DNA of 64,000 bases from Lentibacillus sp. CBA3610. Lineage in GTDB: Bacteria > Bacillota > Bacilli > Bacillales > Amphibacillaceae. The position numbers were made by a program, and so were the translations under genes. The notes under the pieces were generated by a model that saw only the letters and a list, made by a program, of their open reading frames with translations, ran no database searches and was not told where the DNA came from. Location: the NCBI RefSeq assembly GCF_013373365.1, contig NZ_CP035925.1, positions 186,001 to 250,000 of the forward strand, given 5' to 3'. Positions 63,963-64,000 of the stretch are shown here, in pieces (within the stretch, counting starts at the first letter, position 1; each line of letters opens with the position of its first letter).

Positions 63963-64000
63963 ATGTTCAAAAATTTATTTAAAAAAGGCAGTTCCAAAAC
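63963..64000 (+). CDS. 5' end of a PTS-system gene (partial)
   Basis: AAAGGAG lies about 9 bases before ATG 63963, giving MFKNLFKKGSSKT before the window ends. Such beginnings are typical of glucose-type PTS enzyme IIA proteins (MFKxLFxK). The RAT-like leader supports a PTS sugar gene, but the visible part is too short to be certain. Confidence 0.45.
   Translation, partial: MFKNLFKKGSSK

Overview
The window comes from a low-GC, endospore-forming Bacillota, most likely a halophilic or halotolerant Bacillaceae (Lentibacillus/Virgibacillus/Oceanobacillus type; this placement is inference). The reasons are a qoxABCD quinol oxidase, a des-desK-desR cold-lipid operon, an intracellular subtilisin, a YuzC-like coat protein, DUF3231 proteins, strong AGGAGG ribosome sites, acidic proteins and a BCCT osmolyte-type transporter. 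No rRNA, tRNA or CRISPR array was seen.

Layout. 0-8 kb: lipoprotein, membrane proteins, YfcE-type phosphodiesterase and the qoxABCD operon (minus strand). 8-12 kb: a 20-bp tandem repeat, an ABC-2 exporter and an unusual regulator joining a dead ABC ATPase to a LytTR domain, then a 122-bp structured repeat pair. 12-17.8 kb: aldehyde dehydrogenase, a YtkA-like lipoprotein, CtaG and a copper-chaperone-like protein, and a frameshifted acuI-type reductase. 17.9-20.9 kb: a two-component/ABC immunity-type locus that is visibly decaying. 21-26.6 kb: YitT protein and the SirTM module (OYE flavoprotein diverging from GcvH-like, macrodomain, SirTM sirtuin and LplA2). 26.7-30.2 kb: coat-like protein and des-desK-desR. 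30.6-34.2 kb: a graveyard of fragments (sigma factor, acetyltransferase, HsdR, YgjP peptidase). 34-46 kb: metabolic genes, a 650-bp alternating A/B tandem array, a type I toxin-like peptide, BCCT and GltS transporters and DUF3231 proteins. 46-48 kb: coiled-coil protein, MhqO-type dioxygenase, dead methyltransferase copy.

48.3-61.1 kb is a carboxylate island: CitA/DcuS-type sensor and response regulator, tripartite tricarboxylate transporter tctCBA, an SLC13 transporter broken by an IS1182-like element, prpD, prpB and a second SLC13 transporter. With no prpC present, a sensible reading is uptake of an external C6/C7 tricarboxylate (possibly 2-methylcitrate) and its cleavage to pyruvate and succinate, with a CcpA-type cre site ahead of tctC. 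Two copies of one methyltransferase gene, one dead and one intact, flank the island in the same orientation. The window ends with the intracellular protease IspA and a PTS gene start preceded by a RAT-like antiterminator/terminator leader.

Two themes run through the window. Several repeat families (20-bp ATGGGC arrays, GGGACA palindromes, 122-bp hairpin repeats, the 52-bp A/B array) sit strictly between genes, and two of them show compensatory base changes. Single-base frameshifts cluster in accessory genes, while core genes are intact; this suggests real gene decay, but a draft-quality sequence cannot be excluded from sequence alone.
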